Shown: in pieces, positions 54,291 through 64,000 of the stretch | How the letters are laid out: each line of letters opens with the position of its first letter | Numbering within the stretch: position 1 is the stretch's first letter | DNA from: Megaleporinus macrocephalus | Taxonomy: Eukaryota > Chordata > Actinopteri > Characiformes > Anostomidae | Reading direction: 5' to 3' | Assembly: GCA_021613375.1 (NCBI GenBank) | Contig: CM038705.1 | Span: forward strand, 6,829,104 to 6,893,103 | Length of the DNA stretch: 64,000 bases | The notes under the pieces: model-generated | Told to the model about the DNA's origin: nothing | Seen by the model: only the letters and a program-made list of their open reading frames with translations | Database searches by the model: none | Made by a program: the position numbers and the translations under genes

Positions 54291-56547
54291 GTAAAGAGTT
54301 AAAAATCTGAAAAAGTAACTTATAAAAACTTGAACGTACCTCTGTGTTACAAATACATTCAATACATTTAAAATAAAAGTTTTTTTCTCAACAATATTAT
54401 AAATTAATGTGAAAACAGCAGCCTATCTGTAACCACTTTCTAGTTTTTTAGAGATGGACATCTGGTTCCTATCACCACCACTGTGACCACTTCAGGCTCA
54501 GTAAGTCTACAGTTGAGCATTGTGGATTATATTAATGATCTATACTAATGGTTTGGCGTTCATCTTTAATTAAAGCCTAAATATGTGTACTGTAATAATG
54601 ACAGAGACATCAGAAAATCAGAGGAGCCAAGTTTAATTCAGAGTCTAAATCAAGTGCAGTATCAATTCCAGTCATCCTGAGATCCACAAGGACAAATGGA
54701 TGTGTTTCACTGTGATTGATTTCAGGTCCCACACACTGGTTCACCATATACAGTACCACCTGACTGACACTGAAACCCTCCCATCTGGTTATTCATTTCT
54801 ATACATTTGTCCTCGTTCAATCAAACTAGTGGTCACTTGCAAAACCGATGCACCAAAAAAAAAAATCGATAAAAGAACGAGGAACAAATCAAATTTACAT
54901 GTCTGTCCAAAGAAAAACATGTATCGTCATTTTTGTGGATTTTCATTTTTCTACATGATTCGAACACGACAGCTGCCGTTTACCTTGTGTGAAAGTTTCA
55001 TAATGATTGGATCAATAGAAATGCTCCAAAATAGCTTGGAAATATATCTGGTTCCATTGACTTACATTGAAAGCTAAGGAGGTTTTTGTTCTCTCCTGTA
55101 AAGTTGTTTTGGACATGCTTGTTTTTCCTTGGCCAGCGACGATACGAACGATTGTTCCACGTCCAAAGAGGCAATGCAGCAGAAACTCAAGGCTACTATA
55201 TCCTTTATTTAGCAATTTCAAATACAAGAACGCTTTAAAACCAATGACCCCAAAGGTTTTCTGTTGTATTTAAGGCCCACTTGCGTTATAAATCCTCCTA
55301 TGTAGTGAAAAACCCATCCTGACAGTGCACCACACCTACACCATCTTTACAAAGATCGTAAAGGTTCATTAAGGCATTGGAATTGAACAATCCGGGCCCC
55401 ATCCACATTTTTGCTAACATAGCTGGAAAATCCCATTCAATAGTTTTATCTGAATATCTCAATTTAAAGTGTGTTATTCTTTTAAAAGATAGTTTGTATG
55501 AATGTGAAAGTTCATAATATGGATGTGTTATTTATATGTAAAAGAATAATTGAGGTTATTACAGATGATTTTCTCCTGGTTTTTAGTGTTGCTAGCTAGC
55601 TCATTTACAGGTTCAGGGCTTCAGCTATCAATTAAACTCACTAGTTTGTCGGAGGGTTCGTCCGAAATCTGCCCACTACTCAATAGGTGAAATTGGGAGA
55701 CAATTCTAAGTATGTGACCGCAGAACACTGTGCTATCCCATGATTCAACTGGAGTTGCGAATGAATTTAAAGTAGAGGGAAAAACACGTGGTACGTTGGT
55801 TGTGTGTGTGCAGCTACTGCTGGTGAACTGCTGCTACAGAAGTTAGAGCTACTTCTGAGGTAAAACATTATTAAATTCCTGGTTCGTCTTCTCAGAGTTA
55901 CAGCTCGACACCATTTGAGTACAGATTTAGACAAAAACGTAGGTCAGCGTCACAAAAAGAATCTAAAATGATGTCTGTAAATGAATAGCGGGACATTCAT
56001 GGTGGTGGTCTAACATCTTGCGTCACAGGACGTTGGTGGACATAGTGCTAAACACTAAACACTCGCGTACTGAAACTGCCTACTACTCTACCGCTCAAGT
56101 AGTATGTACTGGGTCCAATCTAGTATTTACTGACTTGATAGGCGATTTCGGATGCATCCCATGTTTCTATATACTAGATCAAAATATAAGTTGGTCAGTC
56201 AGTGATTGTATAAGCAGCTTAATTTGCAATAAATTCAAGCATAGCTGACAAAACATTGCCAATAATTGTAAAATCTTGTGAAACCTTGTGCCAATGTGCC
56301 TAAATATGGAATGACTTTGCTTATTCATCCCATTTACCAGGTTTTTGAAGCAGGTGGATGCTTCTGTTTTTGCTAACACTTGAAAACTAAAGCTAAAAAC
56401 AATACAGTTCCTTAGATTCTAAACTAAGTCTTTAAGCACTATGACAAGACCAGTAAGACCACCTGAATGTAGAGTAGGAAGTAGTTGATGCTTTGCTTGC
56501 TATTTCTGGAATTATCATTTGGTAGATAGAAGCTAACATAAGCTTGT
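54291..56547. other. Intergenic sequence
   Basis: No gene was recognised. A copy of the dispersed GGATCAATAGAAATGCTCC family is at 54,985-55,145. Open frames here are short and unremarkable. Confidence 0.4.
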
Positions 56548-57010
56548 TAAGAAGCTAACGCTATCAGTATGTACGCTAGCAGCCACAGAAAGAGTGTTTT
56601 TCACATTTGACAGAGAAAAATTGAACTCTCTGAAATTTTATTTGATTCTACACATAATTCTGTGTAAATGTAGACAGCTGTGTGAGTGAGTGTACAGTAT
56701 ATCGTTTCATACTGGCCAATAAGACAAGCTAACAGGCAAGCAAGGTAGCTAATTAGCTAAACTAGATGCTTTAAAGTGGAACAGAATTACCACAAAACTA
56801 CAACTGAAGTCTTAAAAGTGGTTATCAGAGGTGAGCAGTTACTAGTTATGTTCATATTAATGGATTTGTACTCTGCTGAGTATTTTCTAATAGTAATACT
56901 TTTACTTCCATGCAAGTATATTAGTGAGTTAAGGAATTTACTAGCCATTCATTATTTCCTTTTATGTGTTTCTTATTCTGTTTTGTTGTTGTCAGCATCT
57001 GTTCTGACTT
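56548..57010. repeat. Local duplication b, copy 2
   Basis: Second copy of the 53,515-53,960 segment, about 3 kb away in direct orientation. Confidence 0.7.
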
Positions 57011-58030
57011 TTAAGCTTTTTTATTTTAGACCAAAATAATAAATAAAAAATAAAATTAGAAGAAGAAAATAAAGATGTATGAACTTTTGATCCTCCAGTG
57101 CTGACAGATGCTGGATTTACTAAGAAGCTCCACTGCAGTTCTATAAATAACTCAGTACTTATTTATTTTTACCTGATACTTTGATGCTTTTACTTAATTT
57201 GCTTTATATTAAGGTACTTTTACATGTGTCAGTATTGTGTCTCAAGTTTCAGTACTTTAATCTTTTAGTAGTTATTATAAACTTTTTTCAATATGTAGTA
57301 AGAAAACACCCTCATAGAGTAACTGCTTCTTTATTAAACCATAGAGTGATATATATGTTTGGTGTAAAAATGAACCCCCAAAAGTCCCAAACTATTGACC
57401 TGGAAAGATCCTATAAACCTCTGATGTTGTATCTTTTCTCCGTTGTCACTGATATTTTTTTAATAACAAAAATGAGTGGCGTTTTCAAAAATCCCAGCTG
57501 TTGTGTTGGGTCCTGGTGAAAAAAAAACCTGTCTAAAAGAAAATACTTGCCTTATGTATTCTAACAGTATGAACGTTCACACACATACAGAATAATTATC
57601 ATTTTAACCGAATAACACAGTCTAAATGGAGATATTTCAAGCTCTACAACTTCTTATTAGGTTGAATAAGATTTTTTTTGCCAAAGCTCATCCAAGCTTG
57701 CCGCAGTAGTCCCAAAAGAATGCGAAGTACCACCTTACAATAAGACTACCTTTAAAAAGGACTTTAGTTAATTCATTAATTCATACTTTCAAATCTATTC
57801 CAACACATCAAATAAAAAGAGCCATGGTGACTTGTGAGCCCACGTTCATTTATAGGTAAAGCTCTTGATCTTACTGGTTGCTTAACTTCTCTACTCTATC
57901 AATCAGCATTAAGCCTATATCAGATTTTCATATTCATTTGCACCACTTTTGTGTTATAACCGCTTATTAACAGTAGTCTTATTATTAAGTGGACCACATT
58001 TGTAGGCCGAAGCATTTACTGCAGAGCTGT
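57011..58030. other. Intergenic sequence without clear features
   Basis: AT-rich; a 112-codon frame at 57,181 has no recognisable content. Confidence 0.35.
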
Positions 58031-58034
58031 ACAA

Positions 58035-58165
58035 CCTACAGTCGTATGCAAAAGTCTGGGTGAAATTCCATGTTTGCCTTCTATTATTTGCACTTAAAAA
58101 ACCAACGAAACATGAAACTTGCTAGAAGGTGATCAAACTTGTGGATATGACTGTATGTTGGTCTT
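58035..58165 (+). mobile_element. Tc1-like terminal fragment
   Basis: CTACAGTCGTATGCAAAAGTCTGGG resembles the TACAGTGGTATGCAAAAG end of fish Tc1-like elements. Only this end and about 100 bp of inner sequence are evident. Confidence 0.45.
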
Positions 58166-58404
58166 TATTTTGTTTCCCAAAGCTATGATTTTTTTGATTT
58201 GGGGCCTGAATTGAGTCTGAACCCACAAAATTATTGCTGTTCCATGTACCAAGTATCTCTGGTCTGTTGTTTACATGTTTACATTCGGAACGTCTTCTAA
58301 TAGGCAGACTCTGATGATGGTGCAGTGCAGATTACACAAGCTCTAATAGATATGATATCCGGATGATACACCCACATGCGCTGAAGAAACAACGTCCCGT
58401 TCTC

Positions 58405-63949
<5,545 letters not shown>

Positions 63950-64000
63950 GGTGAACGACACAGGCAGACACGCTGCAGCCTCAGCACTGCAGCCTGACAC

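Noticed and set aside
54700..57519. Open frames of 60-125 codons in the intergenic region
   Set aside because: AT-rich, without homology, splice context or conserved motifs.

Overview
The window looks like nuclear DNA of a teleost fish: intron-rich vertebrate genes with GT-AG introns and phase-compatible exons, many short non-autonomous DNA transposons, L2/jockey-like LINE tails, Tc1 relics, long (TA)n, (GA)n and (GATA)n microsatellites, and several minisatellites. I could not fix the order or species. Nothing prokaryotic, plasmid, viral or CRISPR-like was seen.

Layout. (1) About 2.05-33.66 kb, minus strand: the 5' two thirds of cytosolic valyl-tRNA synthetase (vars1). I placed 20 coding exons by splice sites and unbroken phase. 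They give 861 residues: the GST-like N-terminal region, a low-complexity and lysine-rich linker, the HLGH-bearing start of the Rossmann fold, the editing (CP1) domain, and the return to the catalytic core. The KMSKS exon, anticodon-binding domain and C-terminus lie left of the window. Bases 1-2049 are the next intron, filled with repeats. A probable non-coding first exon lies near 33.6 kb. (2) 33.9-38.5 kb: a 29/30-bp minisatellite beside the vars1 promoter, a Tc1 transposase relic, a complete 739-bp inverted-repeat element and a possible solo LTR. (3) 38.53-46.97 kb, plus strand: a small gene I do not recognise, with five phase-compatible 3' exons ending in a hydrophobic GPI-signal-like tail. 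Its first exon was not found. A 6.8-kb intron holds a transposon copy split by about 5.8 kb of DNA that includes a roughly 100-copy 45/46-bp minisatellite with a 1,087-bp block duplication. (4) 47-58.4 kb: intergenic, repeats and local duplications only. (5) 58.4-63.95 kb, minus strand: a two-exon ENDOD1-like secreted or membrane protein, apparently complete (534 aa), in which the nuclease core seems to be missing.

The three genes show no evident common pathway. VARS1 charges tRNA-Val; the other two are predicted to enter the secretory pathway. In mammals VARS1 lies in the MHC class III region, so the neighbours may matter for synteny, but that is inference. I do not see a convincing new multi-gene system. 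The most unusual features are structural: the same 31-bp CCAAT-bearing minisatellite on both sides of one vars1 exon, a roughly 490-bp purine/pyrimidine tract serving as the polypyrimidine tract of the first coding exon, the nested and duplicated minisatellite in the small gene, and the ENDOD1-like protein with its core lost. Boundaries were read by eye; repeat-family assignments rest on end structure and on matches between copies inside the window.
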